From Litorimonas sp051251645 (GTDB taxonomy: Bacteria > Pseudomonadota > Alphaproteobacteria > Caulobacterales > Maricaulaceae): a DNA stretch of 64,000 bases. The position numbers and the translations under genes are program-made. The notes under the pieces were generated by a model, which worked only from the letters and a program-made list of their open reading frames with translations, was not told the origin of the DNA and ran no database searches. Shown here one piece after another: positions 9,695 to 18,225 of this stretch; position 1 is the stretch's first letter; each line of letters opens with the position of its first letter. The stretch is taken from assembly GCA_051251645.1 (NCBI GenBank), contig JBPOEY010000002.1, positions 62,001 through 126,000 of the forward strand. Reading direction: 5' to 3'.

Positions 9695-9868
9695 TCAATG
9701 GCGTTAGAATATCGAAATAAGGTCTACAATCTCGGCTCAGTGATAACCTAGCAGTGTGTCCAGCGCTTCGCAACGCGCAGACGCAATCCAGATATTACTC
9801 ACAGGAAGAGTGAGCATGGGAAGGAAAGGCATAGAGTTAGCGGGTAAAAGAGCTTCGCCCACAACAAA

Positions 9869-9896
9869 GCCCGATCCGGGGTTAGCCGGACCGGGC
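9869..9896 (-). terminator. rho-independent terminator of the secreted lipoprotein gene
   Basis: Two 11-base arms, GCCCGATCCGG and CCGGACCGGGC, pair with one mismatch around a 6-nt loop. On the minus strand the hairpin is followed by TTTGTTGT. It lies 25 bases after the stop of the lipoprotein gene ending at 9921. The rest of the 9695-9868 interval holds no gene that I can support. Confidence 0.75.
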
Positions 9897-9920
9897 ACGA
9901 TGTATCGATCTGCGAAACGC

Positions 9921-10700
9921 TTATTTGCGGATCGGCAGGTAATCGCTTGAGCTATAAGTTGAACCCGACGTGGCGTAACCGCCATATGTGTCGGTGACTG
10001 CATCGCCGGAATAAACAGTTGTCGAGGAGGACACAGGACCGCAACATGCAGTTGTCAGCTCAGGAGCCACATAAGTCGAGCTGTAAGTTGAAGTTACAGG
10101 CGCCGCGTATGTCGAGCTGGTGTGGCTCGAATAAGACGACCCACCGCTTTGCAAACAGGATCCATCAGGCTGCATTGATGTGCCTGCTGGACAATTAGCA
10201 ACACCACCGGAGGACGCATAGCCGCCTGAAGAATAGCTCCCTGACGTGTAAGAAGAGCCACCTGTATAGGTAGATGAACCTGTGTAGCTACTGACATGTG
10301 AGCCACCTTGCAAACACGTCCCATCAGGCTGCGATGTTGTTCCTGTCGGACAAGGTGCAGTTTCTTGTGTGTAGGTCGGCGTTGACGGGTAGGATGACGT
10401 AACATGTGTCGAGCCTGTCGTGATCGTCGGATAACCCGTTGTCACAGCGCCGCAAGACGTTGTGCATGGAACACCTTCATAGCCATAATGTGTCCGCGGC
10501 GCAGGCGCTGGGCGGAAAGTTGGTGTTGTAACACCAGTCGTACAGCTTGAACCGCAAGATTGAGCGCTTTCATAATCATAGTGCGAACTCGCACCATACT
10601 GATTAGTTTTAGCATGACTGTTGGCGCAGGCGGTAAGGCCGAGCGCCGCAATTGCGGCAGACCCCATAAGGCCGCTGCGGATAATCTGTTTCGTGCTCAT
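9921..10700 (-). CDS. Ser/Thr/Tyr-rich secreted lipoprotein with duplicated Cys motif
   Basis: Not recognised as a known family. The ATG at 10700 is preceded by a good GGGAGG ribosome site; the longer frame to 10724 lacks one. The 259-residue product has a lipoprotein signal (ALGLTAC, Cys about residue 25), so it is probably membrane-anchored. The mature part is low complexity, dominated by S, T, Y and G. A motif CPxGTxxQPDGxCLQ occurs twice (PCPTGTTSQPDGTCLQ and NCPAGTSMQPDGSCLQ). Further cysteine pairs include SCGSSC and TACCG. The segment THYGYEG resembles YRYEG in the secreted protein at 14.2 kb. An envelope or matrix role is inference. Confidence 0.75.
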   Translation of the reverse strand: MSTKQIIRSGLMGSAAIAALGLTACANSHAKTNQYGASSHYDYESAQSCGSSCTTGVTTPTFRPAPAPRTHYGYEGVPCTTSCGAVTTGYPTITTGSTHVTSSYPSTPTYTQETAPCPTGTTSQPDGTCLQGGSHVSSYTGSSTYTGGSSYTSGSYSSGGYASSGGVANCPAGTSMQPDGSCLQSGGSSYSSHTSSTYAAPVTSTYSSTYVAPELTTACCGPVSSSTTVYSGDAVTDTYGGYATSGSTYSSSDYLPIRK

Positions 10701-10828
10701 GAAGAGCCTCCCATATTGACACATCGCTGAACGTTTCGCTTCAAGACTCGTGCCAGTTTGGAAGATTTCTAATCAAACTGAGTTAATACGATCTTTAAAC
10801 CCTGTTTTCAGGTCGTATTTTTAAGCCT

Positions 10829-12409
10829 CTATGCCTCTTTCGCGTCTATGTTGTCGGCTCTTTTAAGAACCGCGATGAAAAATCCGTCCATTCCTCGTCC
10901 ATCGGGCGCTTCAGACGGCAAAAGTCTAATCATGCCGCCGTCTATGCGCCCCTCTGGAAGGTCCAAACCCGGGATAGGTGACAGCTTAACAAGGCCAAAA
11001 TCAGGCATCGCCTTCAAAAACTTCCGCACCCGGTCTGCAGCTTCTCTTTCCTGCAACGAACACACCGAATATAGCAGCGTTCCGCCCGGCGATACGCATT
11101 TCGCCGCATGCTTGAGCAGCGTATCTTGGAGTCGGGTGAGAGGCGTAATATCCCGCTCGCGACGGTTGTGAATAACGTCCGGATGCCGCCGGAATGTTCC
11201 CGTCGAAGAACATGGCGCATCGAGTAAAACCGCATCGAACAAAGTTTCCGGCATATATTCTGTCAAATCAGCCATTATAATGGTCGCGTCGAGTTTTGTG
11301 CGGTCCAAATTGCGTTTGAGCCGCTCTGTGCGCGCCTCGGACAAATCAAACGCGGTCACATCACCGCCCATTGCGCATAATTGCATGGTCTTCCCGCCGG
11401 GGGCGGCGCATAAATCTGCGACGCGCTTCCCTTCAAATCCACCGCAGGCTTGCTCCAACACGCGCGCTGGCAATGACGCTGAAATATCTTGCGCCCACCA
11501 TTCGCCCTCTTGGAAGCCTTCCAAGGCGGTCACATTCCCAATCACATCAAGACGGACAGTTTTTCCGCCAATAACTGTTCCGCCCAATTTTTTGGCCCAC
11601 CCTTCAGGGTCATTTTTCACAGACAGATCCAGCGGAGGGGACGTTGCCAGCAACAGCGCCATGCGCCGGACCGCCGCCTTACCGTAAAGCCGGGACCATT
11701 CCGAACGAAGCCAGCCGGGAATATTATTGATCGGAGGGACTTTCGCCGCTTCGGCTTTGCCGATCTCTGACACCTTGCGCAGAACTGCATTGACCAACCC
11801 CTTAAAGGGTTCAGATTTCTCATCGGCTTTGACCAACGTCACCGTGTCGCCCACCGCTGCATGCGGCGCAACATCCATAAACACCATCTGTGCGACGGCC
11901 GTTTGGAGGTAGGCCTGCACCCGTCCGGGCGGCGGCGATTTGACCAATGGGGCTAAGACGGCGTCAATTTGCCCCATTCGCCGCAGCGTTGTTGCGCCGA
12001 TCGCGCGGGCAAAAGCCCGGTCGCGCGGATCGAGACCTTCGAGAGCAGGGTTTTTCGCAAGCGAGCTTTCCAACCGGAACCCCCGGCCCATCACATCCGC
12101 CACAGCCATTGCGGCGGCTTTGCGCGCCCGTTGGGCATTGGTCAGCTCTTGGCGCGGGGGACGTGACCAAGCGCGAGGTTTATCACCCGAGCCGCCTTTT
12201 CGATCATTAGACCCCGTGCTTTTTCCTTTATAGCCGCCTGAACCGCCGCCTTGCCCCCCTTTGTAGCCGCCACCTTTACTCGGTGGACGACCTTTTGCGC
12301 CGGGCTTCGCCCCTGGTTTTCCGCCAGATTTCGGCGGGCCACGTCGGTCGCCACCACCGCCAGAAGATGTGCGAAGGGGGCGTGAGGAATTTTTGGGCGT
12401 GTCAGACAT
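10829..12409 (-). CDS. rsmB: RsmB-type 16S rRNA (cytosine-C5) methyltransferase
   Basis: A SAM-dependent m5C methyltransferase of the RsmB/NOL1/NOP2/Sun family, 526 residues from the ATG at 12409 (MSDTPKN). The first ~85 residues are a disordered, very Gly/Lys/Arg-rich tail (runs such as GGGGDRRGPP and GGYKGGQGGG) not found in E. coli RsmB; it could bind RNA. A NusB-like helical domain follows. The catalytic domain shows the SAM motif CAAPGGKT, the motif-IV LLDAPCSSTG and the nucleophile motif YSVCSLQ. The expected target is C967 of 16S rRNA, but paralogs with other targets exist, so the symbol is provisional. It is transcribed away from the DUF1674 gene. Confidence 0.88.
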   Translation of the reverse strand: MSDTPKNSSRPLRTSSGGGGDRRGPPKSGGKPGAKPGAKGRPPSKGGGYKGGQGGGSGGYKGKSTGSNDRKGGSGDKPRAWSRPPRQELTNAQRARKAAAMAVADVMGRGFRLESSLAKNPALEGLDPRDRAFARAIGATTLRRMGQIDAVLAPLVKSPPPGRVQAYLQTAVAQMVFMDVAPHAAVGDTVTLVKADEKSEPFKGLVNAVLRKVSEIGKAEAAKVPPINNIPGWLRSEWSRLYGKAAVRRMALLLATSPPLDLSVKNDPEGWAKKLGGTVIGGKTVRLDVIGNVTALEGFQEGEWWAQDISASLPARVLEQACGGFEGKRVADLCAAPGGKTMQLCAMGGDVTAFDLSEARTERLKRNLDRTKLDATIIMADLTEYMPETLFDAVLLDAPCSSTGTFRRHPDVIHNRRERDITPLTRLQDTLLKHAAKCVSPGGTLLYSVCSLQEREAADRVRKFLKAMPDFGLVKLSPIPGLDLPEGRIDGGMIRLLPSEAPDGRGMDGFFIAVLKRADNIDAKEA

Positions 12410-12608
12410 GGCGCGCCCATAGGACAGACCCGACGAACGGTCCATCCCGGCGCGCGGCTACCCTGCGGCAAATTAGCGGGACGGTTTATGGTAAACAGTG
12501 TCCTAGCGTGGGATTCACGTCATTTTCAGCCTTCCACTGTAGCGAAAAGGGACATCGGGCGAACTGTTCCGGTTTGACGTTGCGGGTCGCCGCTCCTACC
12601 GTTCGGGT

Positions 12609-12815
12609 ATGTCAGAGACAGCTCCCGAAGATTTGGAAAATGCGGCCCCCGGTAAGGCTTTGTCCCCCGCCGCCCAGCGCGCCTTGAAAGAGGCCGCCGC
12701 GCGAAGACGGAAGACGGCTGAACACACACGTCCGACTGAGCGGAACGGTCCGAGCGGCGAAGAGCCGACGCGGTTTGGGGACTGGGAACGAGGCGGTATC
12801 GCTTACGATTTCTAA
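12609..12815 (+). CDS. DUF1674 / SDHAF4-like protein
   Basis: A 68-residue protein whose last ~20 residues, including EEPTRFGDWERGG and the terminal DF, are the DUF1674 signature. This family includes eukaryotic SDHAF4/Sdh8, a chaperone for flavinylated succinate dehydrogenase subunit A, so a role in SDH assembly is the best guess. The N-terminal half is acidic, then helical and basic (REAAARRRK-like). It is divergent from the rsmB-like gene with a 200-bp shared upstream region. No sdh genes are nearby, as is usual for this family in alphaproteobacteria. Confidence 0.88.
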   Translation: MSETAPEDLENAAPGKALSPAAQRALKEAAARRRKTAEHTRPTERNGPSGEEPTRFGDWERGGIAYDF

Positions 12816-12904
12816 ACCCACATCGCGCCGGCCATGCTTCGCCGTAAGTGGTGAATGATGGCGCACTGGAAAGGTCCGGGCGCAAACTTAGTGGGAGTGG
12901 CGAA

Positions 12905-14011
12905 ATGGCCATCAAAACGGCTCTTTTGAGCGTCGGCGGCACAGTCGCAATATTCGGTCTCTTAAGTGGATCAGCCTTCGCGGGCGGTCCGTCTTACTGT
13001 GGTAGCAACCCCGGCTGTGATACAGGCGTCGCCTATCTACCATCTCCGACGGGATATTCCGGACCGACAACGATTGAGAACCGCACCCCCTATGATTTTC
13101 TCGATAGCGTTCATTTTCAACGCTCGCCTCATGTCTCAATCACGCGCGTTCACAGCCTAGACCCCACAGTCGGCTTGGCCGACTCCCCCGTTGGTTTCAC
13201 ACAAGGCTGTCATCCGCAGAGCACAACCTATTGTCGGTCAGGCCATCAAGCCAACGCCACAACAACGGTCAGTGCGACACCGACACAGAGACAAGCGCCG
13301 ATTGTTCAAGCCCCTGTTGTGCGCGCGCCTATCATGCACGCCCCGGCCCCTGTGACAATGCCATCGCGGGTCGTCGCGACTGGCGGCGGCTTTGATCAGA
13401 CAAAATTCACGCCGCGCATTTACGGTGATCCGTATACAATCACGCCGGGCATTGCCTATCTTCCGACATCCATCGTCGACCGCAACCCCTATCGTGCGCA
13501 AGCCGTCTTGGATTCAGGTCCAGGCGGAATTACCCCCGCATTGACGGGCATGCCTATTGGTCCGCTTCCGACGCCCCGACCCTATAACTGGGCCGCGCCT
13601 GAGACAGCGATGATGGCCCCGCGCCCTCCCGTGATGATGCGTCCCACGATTCAGCCCCGCATGATGCAAGCGCCGAGGGTTCAGGCTCCCATGATGCAGG
13701 CTCCGATGGGTCAGAGGCCAATGATGCACCCCTCCATTCCAACGGGACATCCCGGCGCGGCGGGTGCGCCCTACCAACTGTCGAATGGTCGCTACGGCTC
13801 AACCGTTGGTGCTGATGGAACCTATTGGGAAAAAGTGTCAGGCCCAACTCAGTTCGGCAATACGGTTGCCTCGCAAGTCATTTGCAAACGCCGCCTCCCG
13901 CATCCAACTCCGACACCTTATCCAGTTCCGCAACCCATGCCGCCTGTGACGTGTAACGCTCAAGCCCGTCACCCGGGTCGGCATTACGGTGGACAGTCGA
14001 GCCGCTACTAA
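12905..14011 (+). CDS. Pro/Met-rich secreted protein of unknown function
   Basis: Not recognised. I chose the ATG at 12905 because a GGGAGTGG site sits 5 bases upstream and it begins a clean signal peptide (about residues 1-25, ending AFAGG); the frame is open to 12848. The 368-residue product has an early Cys segment (SYCGSNPGC). A motif recurs: GVAYLP followed by NRTPYD, and later GIAYLP followed by DRNPYR. The centre is rich in AP/MM repeats (MMQAP, PMMHP), and the C-terminal region has GRYGSTVGADGTYWEK and a Pro/Thr linker. It is followed by a strong terminator. With the two neighbours it forms a group of low-complexity exported proteins. Confidence 0.75.
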   Translation: MAIKTALLSVGGTVAIFGLLSGSAFAGGPSYCGSNPGCDTGVAYLPSPTGYSGPTTIENRTPYDFLDSVHFQRSPHVSITRVHSLDPTVGLADSPVGFTQGCHPQSTTYCRSGHQANATTTVSATPTQRQAPIVQAPVVRAPIMHAPAPVTMPSRVVATGGGFDQTKFTPRIYGDPYTITPGIAYLPTSIVDRNPYRAQAVLDSGPGGITPALTGMPIGPLPTPRPYNWAAPETAMMAPRPPVMMRPTIQPRMMQAPRVQAPMMQAPMGQRPMMHPSIPTGHPGAAGAPYQLSNGRYGSTVGADGTYWEKVSGPTQFGNTVASQVICKRRLPHPTPTPYPVPQPMPPVTCNAQARHPGRHYGGQSSRY

Positions 14012-14040
14012 GCCCGAACAAAACCCCTCAAAATAGATCA

Positions 14041-14072
14041 AGCCGCGGCCCTCTCAGGGCGGCGGCTTTTTT
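14041..14072 (+). terminator. rho-independent terminator
   Basis: AGCCGCGGCCCT pairs with AGGGCGGCGGCT (one mismatch) around a tiny loop, followed by TTTTTT. It is 29 bases after the stop of the Pro/Met-rich secreted protein gene. Confidence 0.88.
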
Positions 14073-14182
14073 CATGGCCCGTATCTTTGGCACAGCCATT
14101 GCAGCACCTCTTGTCGGAGCGGCCCGGTTGGTCCTCTGTTCGAATTTCAATTCGGACCAACGCGCAAGGAAGAGGCTCGCCC

Positions 14183-14959
14183 GTGTCCAAGCTCATCAAA
14201 ATTACTCTGGGACTCGTCGCAGCGACTGCGCTCGGCGCGACCGCTCAAGCCGGATGTCCGGTGGTCACCAAGACCACATGTGTGACCTGTGTCGTCACAC
14301 CTCCGCCACCGTGTGTGAAATGCGACGGGCCACGAACGGGCACGAGCACCCTGCCGCCGCTATCATCCTATTTCGACCATCAAGCGCGGTGTGGAACGAC
14401 ACCGGTCTATCGTCCGGTCCACCGCCCAACAGTGACGTCATATTCTGGCGCATCGGCTCATGCAGGCGCATCAAGCTCTGGCAGTACGTCTAGCGCAAAC
14501 AGTTTCGCGACTGCATCTGCACACGCAGGCGGCACCACGTCACAGGCCTCTGCCTATGCGTCAGCGTCAGCTTCAGCCGCCTCCGGCGCACATGCGACGG
14601 CAACGGCCCGCGCAACCAGTTATGCGTCGTCCCACCACGCGCCAGTGGTCACATCCACCTATCAGGGCCATCAATATCGCTATGAAGGGTTTTCAGGAAC
14701 TTACGGCGGCCTTGGGCACAATGAGCGCCTTCACCCGACAACATGTCCGGTCGCCGTCCATAATCCTCAACGTCATAAAGTTGCGGGCTGCTACAAGGTT
14801 GTAAAACAATGGACGCCGCCAAAAGTTCATCGGCCTGCGCCACAACAAGTATTTTACCGCGTTGTGCGCCCGATCATCTATGTGCGCTATCCCGTTCCGG
14901 TCTGTGTGACTGGCCCTTGTGCGCCGCAACATTACGGACGCTCGCGTTACGGCAGCTAG
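14183..14959 (+). CDS. Ala/Ser-rich secreted protein with terminal Cys clusters
   Basis: Not recognised. A GTG start at 14183 is supported by AAGGAAGAGG upstream and by a following signal peptide (VSKLIKITLGL...AQA, ~24 residues). The 258-residue product has a cysteine-rich N-terminus after cleavage (CPVV, TCVTC, PCVKC). The middle, about residues 95-165, is built almost only of A, S, T, H and G (SAHAGASSSG, SASASAASGA). A later segment reads YRYEGFSGTYGG, and the C-terminus is Val/Tyr/Arg-rich with two more cysteines. The stop overlaps the convergent pyrF stop in a shared CTAG. Silk-like composition suggests an extracellular structural role, which is only inference. Confidence 0.75.
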   Translation: MSKLIKITLGLVAATALGATAQAGCPVVTKTTCVTCVVTPPPPCVKCDGPRTGTSTLPPLSSYFDHQARCGTTPVYRPVHRPTVTSYSGASAHAGASSSGSTSSANSFATASAHAGGTTSQASAYASASASAASGAHATATARATSYASSHHAPVVTSTYQGHQYRYEGFSGTYGGLGHNERLHPTTCPVAVHNPQRHKVAGCYKVVKQWTPPKVHRPAPQQVFYRVVRPIIYVRYPVPVCVTGPCAPQHYGRSRYGS

Positions 14960-15681
14960 ACTGTTCTAAAATCGACGCTGCGGGTCTCCGCCATAATGGC
15001 GCGAGCCGCGGCAACAGGATCCTCAGCTTGCGTGATCGGTCGCCCGATCACCAAATGCGACGCTCCGGACGCTAAGGCGGCCGCGGGCGTTGCAATGCGT
15101 TTCTGATCCCCTGCATCGGATCCGCGCGGCCGGACGCCTGGCGTCACCACAAGAAAACTCTCTGGCACAGCGGCGCGGATTGCCGCCGCTTCGAGCGGCG
15201 ACGCGACAACGCCGTCGACGCCCGCGTCCAACGCTTGCCGCACCCGACGCATCACGAGATTTTCGGCATTATCATTATAACCAATATCCTCGAGCGCCTT
15301 TTGATCGAGCGAGGTCAAGACCGTCACACCGAGAATTTTAAGGCTCGAACTGCCCTTCCCTTTGACTGCTGCGCGCATCACATCGGGTCGCGCATGCACG
15401 GTCAGCAACTGGGCATCGAGCCCGGCAATGGACCGCGTCGCTTTCTCAACCGTCGCGTCAATGTCGTGGAATTTGAAATCGAGAAAGACATTCTTACCCA
15501 TCGCCCGAAGGTCACGCCCCAATTCCACGCCGCCAATGGGGAGGAGTTGCAGGCCAATTTTGTAACTCGCGACACTCTCCCCCAAACGCTCCACCAGCGT
15601 CCGCGCCTCGGCCACACTTGGAAGGTCAAGCGCGACAAAAACGCGTTCGTCAGTCAGATTATCGGTCTCGGATATCATCAA
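14956..15681 (-). CDS. pyrF: orotidine 5'-phosphate decarboxylase
   Basis: Catalyses the last step of UMP synthesis, decarboxylation of OMP. The 241-residue TIM barrel contains VALDLPS at the N-terminus, the catalytic DFKFHDID (Asp-Lys-Asp tetrad with the preceding Lys in SYKIGLQL), VTPGVRP, and the phosphate-binding VIGRPIT. It starts inside the stop codon of the upstream SDR gene (ATGA overlap), so the two are probably co-translated. Confidence 0.97.
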   Translation of the reverse strand: MMISETDNLTDERVFVALDLPSVAEARTLVERLGESVASYKIGLQLLPIGGVELGRDLRAMGKNVFLDFKFHDIDATVEKATRSIAGLDAQLLTVHARPDVMRAAVKGKGSSSLKILGVTVLTSLDQKALEDIGYNDNAENLVMRRVRQALDAGVDGVVASPLEAAAIRAAVPESFLVVTPGVRPRGSDAGDQKRIATPAAALASGASHLVIGRPITQAEDPVAAARAIMAETRSVDFRTV

Positions 15682-16493
15682 TTTTCGCCTGTATTTCGGT
15701 AGCTTTCCGAGCGCTTGCGCAACATCGCTTTGACGCGGGATTGTGGCAAGAAGCGCCCAAGACGCGCGATCGTCCGGTTGACTTTCCCTGGAATAAAGAC
15801 GTCCTTATTGGCCTCCAAAGCATCCGCCGCCAAGCGCGCGCACTCCGCCGCACTCATCGTCATATAGTTTGGTAGCTGATTGATGCCGTCGCGCGTGCCG
15901 TTCACATCATGGAACTCCGTAATAACGAATCCCGGACACAGCGCGGACACATGCACGCCCGTCTCTTCCATTTCCACATTCAGGCTCTGGCTGAACTTAA
16001 GCAGATAAGCTTTGACGGCGGCGTAGAGCGTATGGCCCTTACTACCCGGCAAATGTCCAGCCAAGCTCGCCACATTCATCACCCGGCCGAAGCCCCGGTC
16101 CACCATGCCCGGCAGCAGTTTGCGGGTCGCTTCGACAACCACATCAACCATCAGCGTGTTAAACTTGTCATGCTCCTCCCACGAACTGTCGAGAAACACG
16201 CCCGGATGGCCGTACCCGGCATTATTGATCAGCCCGTCAACCGTCAGGCCTTTGCCTTTAATTTCGGCCAACATCATATCAACCGCCCCATTCGCCATCA
16301 GGTCAGCCGTCACGCAATCGACATTGACGGAAAACACTGTTTCAATCTCAGCCTTCAAAGCTTCGAGACGGTCCGTACGTCGCGCGGTCACAATCAGGTT
16401 CCATCCGCGTCCCGCATATTCCCGTGCCAAGGCCGCGCCAATTCCAGCCGACGCGCCCGTGATGAGCATCGTTCTCTTGCTTGCAACCGTCAT
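15678..16493 (-). CDS. short-chain dehydrogenase/reductase
   Basis: A classical SDR oxidoreductase of 271 residues from the ATG at 16493 (MTVASKR); the frame extends to 16559 but those residues do not fit the family. It shows the NAD(P) motif TGASAGIG, the NNAG motif as INNAGYG, the catalytic Ser region NVASLAG and the YAAVK active-site Tyr/Lys. The DltE/SadH-type sequence TARRTDRLEAL suggests NADP use. The substrate is unknown. It overlaps pyrF by 4 bases and is divergent from the small lipoprotein at 16.5 kb. Confidence 0.9.
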   Translation of the reverse strand: MTVASKRTMLITGASAGIGAALAREYAGRGWNLIVTARRTDRLEALKAEIETVFSVNVDCVTADLMANGAVDMMLAEIKGKGLTVDGLINNAGYGHPGVFLDSSWEEHDKFNTLMVDVVVEATRKLLPGMVDRGFGRVMNVASLAGHLPGSKGHTLYAAVKAYLLKFSQSLNVEMEETGVHVSALCPGFVITEFHDVNGTRDGINQLPNYMTMSAAECARLAADALEANKDVFIPGKVNRTIARLGRFLPQSRVKAMLRKRSESYRNTGEN

Positions 16494-16547
16494 ACATGAA
16501 CCCTTTGTGTGTTTGCCGCCGTCCGACCACCTGCTAGACGGCTGACT

Positions 16548-16874
16548 ATGCAATGGCAATCAATCGGACGGATGAGTTTAGTCAGCGGCGCTGCAATGCT
16601 GCTGAGTGGGTGTCTCACCCCCAAATTTGAGGATGCTCAGCCCGAAAAATATGTGGGCTATGATTGCGAGCAACTTAATCTGCTCTCAGAAAGCTATCGA
16701 GCCAGCCCGCAAGACCTTCTGCTTGAGGAAGATCCGAGCGAGCTTGAACGCACGAATCGCCGCAATATCTCATCCCTATTCGGTCAGCGCGCAGGCGACC
16801 GTCCGATAAACGCCCAAGAAGAGCGTGACCGTCGGTCCATTGCTCTCGCCCGTCGCCAAAAGGGCTGCCAGTAA
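16548..16874 (+). CDS. small lipoprotein
   Basis: A protein of about 108 residues from the ATG at 16548 with a lipobox LLSGC near residue 21. The mature part starts with an acidic linker, then YVGYDCEQL (a second Cys), and ends with a charged helical tail and a final Cys (RRQKGCQ). I recognise no family, though short alphaproteobacterial lipoproteins with a YDCxQL motif exist. Its stop is 2 bases before the TTG start of the sterol desaturase-like gene, so the two are an operon. Confidence 0.72.
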   Translation: MQWQSIGRMSLVSGAAMLLSGCLTPKFEDAQPEKYVGYDCEQLNLLSESYRASPQDLLLEEDPSELERTNRRNISSLFGQRAGDRPINAQEERDRRSIALARRQKGCQ

Positions 16875-16876
16875 TT

Positions 16877-17662
16877 TTGGACTCGGTTGCCCTCATTCGA
16901 TTAGGCGTTTTCATTGGCGCTCTGTGTTTCTTCATGGCGCTGGAAAGTGTCGTTCCGGCCCGTGTGCGGGTCTTACCGCGCCTGTCCCGTTGGCGGACCA
17001 ATCTGTCTTTATCCGCTCTGGGCAGTCTCGTTGGCATACTGATGACGCCTGTTCTTGCGGTCAGTGTCGCAGTTCTTGCATCAGCGAATGGCTGGGGCCT
17101 GTTTAATGTTATCGCGCTTGATCCGTGGGTAGAAGGCGTACTGGCGATCATTTTTCTCGACTTCACGATTTGGGCGCAACATGTGGCCTTTCACTATGTC
17201 CCATGGCTGTGGCGCTTGCACCGAGTCCACCACACAGATCGGGACTTAGACGCCACGAGCGGTGTCCGTTTTCATCCCGTTGAAATTGCCATCAGCCTAT
17301 TGTGGAAAGCTGTGGTTATTCTGGCGCTTGGCCCCTCGGTTCTCGCCGTCATCATCTTTGAAATTGTGCTCAACGCGACCGCTATCTTCACCCATAGTAA
17401 TATCGCGTTACCCAAACGGCTCGACCGGACGCTGCGCCGCGTTTTCGTGACGCCGGACATGCACCGCATCCATCATTCCGTTCGCCGACCCGAGACCAAT
17501 AGTAATTACGGTTTCAACCTGTCGATTTGGGATCATCTGTTCCGGACTTACCGCACAGACGCGCAGGGTGACCTAACACTCGGCCTGTCAGAATATCAGA
17601 GTGCGCGTCCCGCCCGACTGCTCTTTTCGCTCTGGCTTCCCTTCACGCGTCGCGCCCCCTAA
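16877..17662 (+). CDS. sterol desaturase / fatty acid hydroxylase superfamily protein
   Basis: A 261-residue integral membrane di-iron enzyme with a TTG start. Four or five hydrophobic helices surround the histidine clusters of the superfamily: HVAFH, HRVHHTD, then HPVE and MHRIHHS. These bind the two irons that hydroxylate or desaturate a lipid-type substrate. The bacterial members act on varied substrates (carotenoids, ornithine lipids, sphingoid bases), and the sequence does not decide between them. It follows the small lipoprotein gene and precedes lemA with an 8-bp gap. Confidence 0.88.
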   Translation: MDSVALIRLGVFIGALCFFMALESVVPARVRVLPRLSRWRTNLSLSALGSLVGILMTPVLAVSVAVLASANGWGLFNVIALDPWVEGVLAIIFLDFTIWAQHVAFHYVPWLWRLHRVHHTDRDLDATSGVRFHPVEIAISLLWKAVVILALGPSVLAVIIFEIVLNATAIFTHSNIALPKRLDRTLRRVFVTPDMHRIHHSVRRPETNSNYGFNLSIWDHLFRTYRTDAQGDLTLGLSEYQSARPARLLFSLWLPFTRRAP

Positions 17663-17670
17663 AAGGGGTC

Positions 17671-18225
17671 ATGATCTTTATACCGCTGATCCTTGCTCTC
17701 GCCCTCCTCGTCTGGGGCGTTCTGATTTTCAACAAGTTGGTTGGCCTAAGACAGATGGCCCATAATGGCTGGTCAGATATTGAGGTCCAGCTCAAGCGCC
17801 GGGCGGATTTGATCCCGCGTCTGGTTGAAACCGTGAAGGGTTATGCCGCGCATGAGCGCAGTGTTTTCGATGATGTCATTCGCGCGCGCAACGCCGCCTT
17901 AAACGCCGGCGACGATATTGAGGCGCGAGGCTCCGCCGAAGGCGCGGTCGCGCGCGGGACATCACGGTTGTTTGCGCTGGCGGAAAATTATCCTGAATTG
18001 AAAGCCAACGCGAACTTCCTCGATTTGCAAAATGACCTGTCCGACACGGAAGACACAATCGAAATGGCCCGGCGGTTTTATAATGGCGCTGTACGAGAAT
18101 TGAATACCGCCGTTGAGACTGTGCCGTCTAACCTGATCGCAAAACCCTTTGGGTTTACGAAAAAGCCTTATTTTGAAATTAGCGACGCAGACGCCGTTGC
18201 GCCAACCATTACGTTCGACACATGA
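17671..18225 (+). CDS. lemA: LemA family protein
   Basis: A 184-residue inner-membrane-anchored protein: one N-terminal helix (residues ~2-24), then a cytosol- or periplasm-facing helical bundle with the family-typical VQLKRRADLIPRLVETVKGY, YPELKAN.NFLDLQ and the NxA...P.NLIA..FGF.K. ending. LemA proteins have no agreed biochemical role but commonly pair with DUF2207 or TPM-type proteins in the envelope. It overlaps the following DUF2207 gene by 4 bases. Confidence 0.94.
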   Translation: MIFIPLILALALLVWGVLIFNKLVGLRQMAHNGWSDIEVQLKRRADLIPRLVETVKGYAAHERSVFDDVIRARNAALNAGDDIEARGSAEGAVARGTSRLFALAENYPELKANANFLDLQNDLSDTEDTIEMARRFYNGAVRELNTAVETVPSNLIAKPFGFTKKPYFEISDADAVAPTITFDT

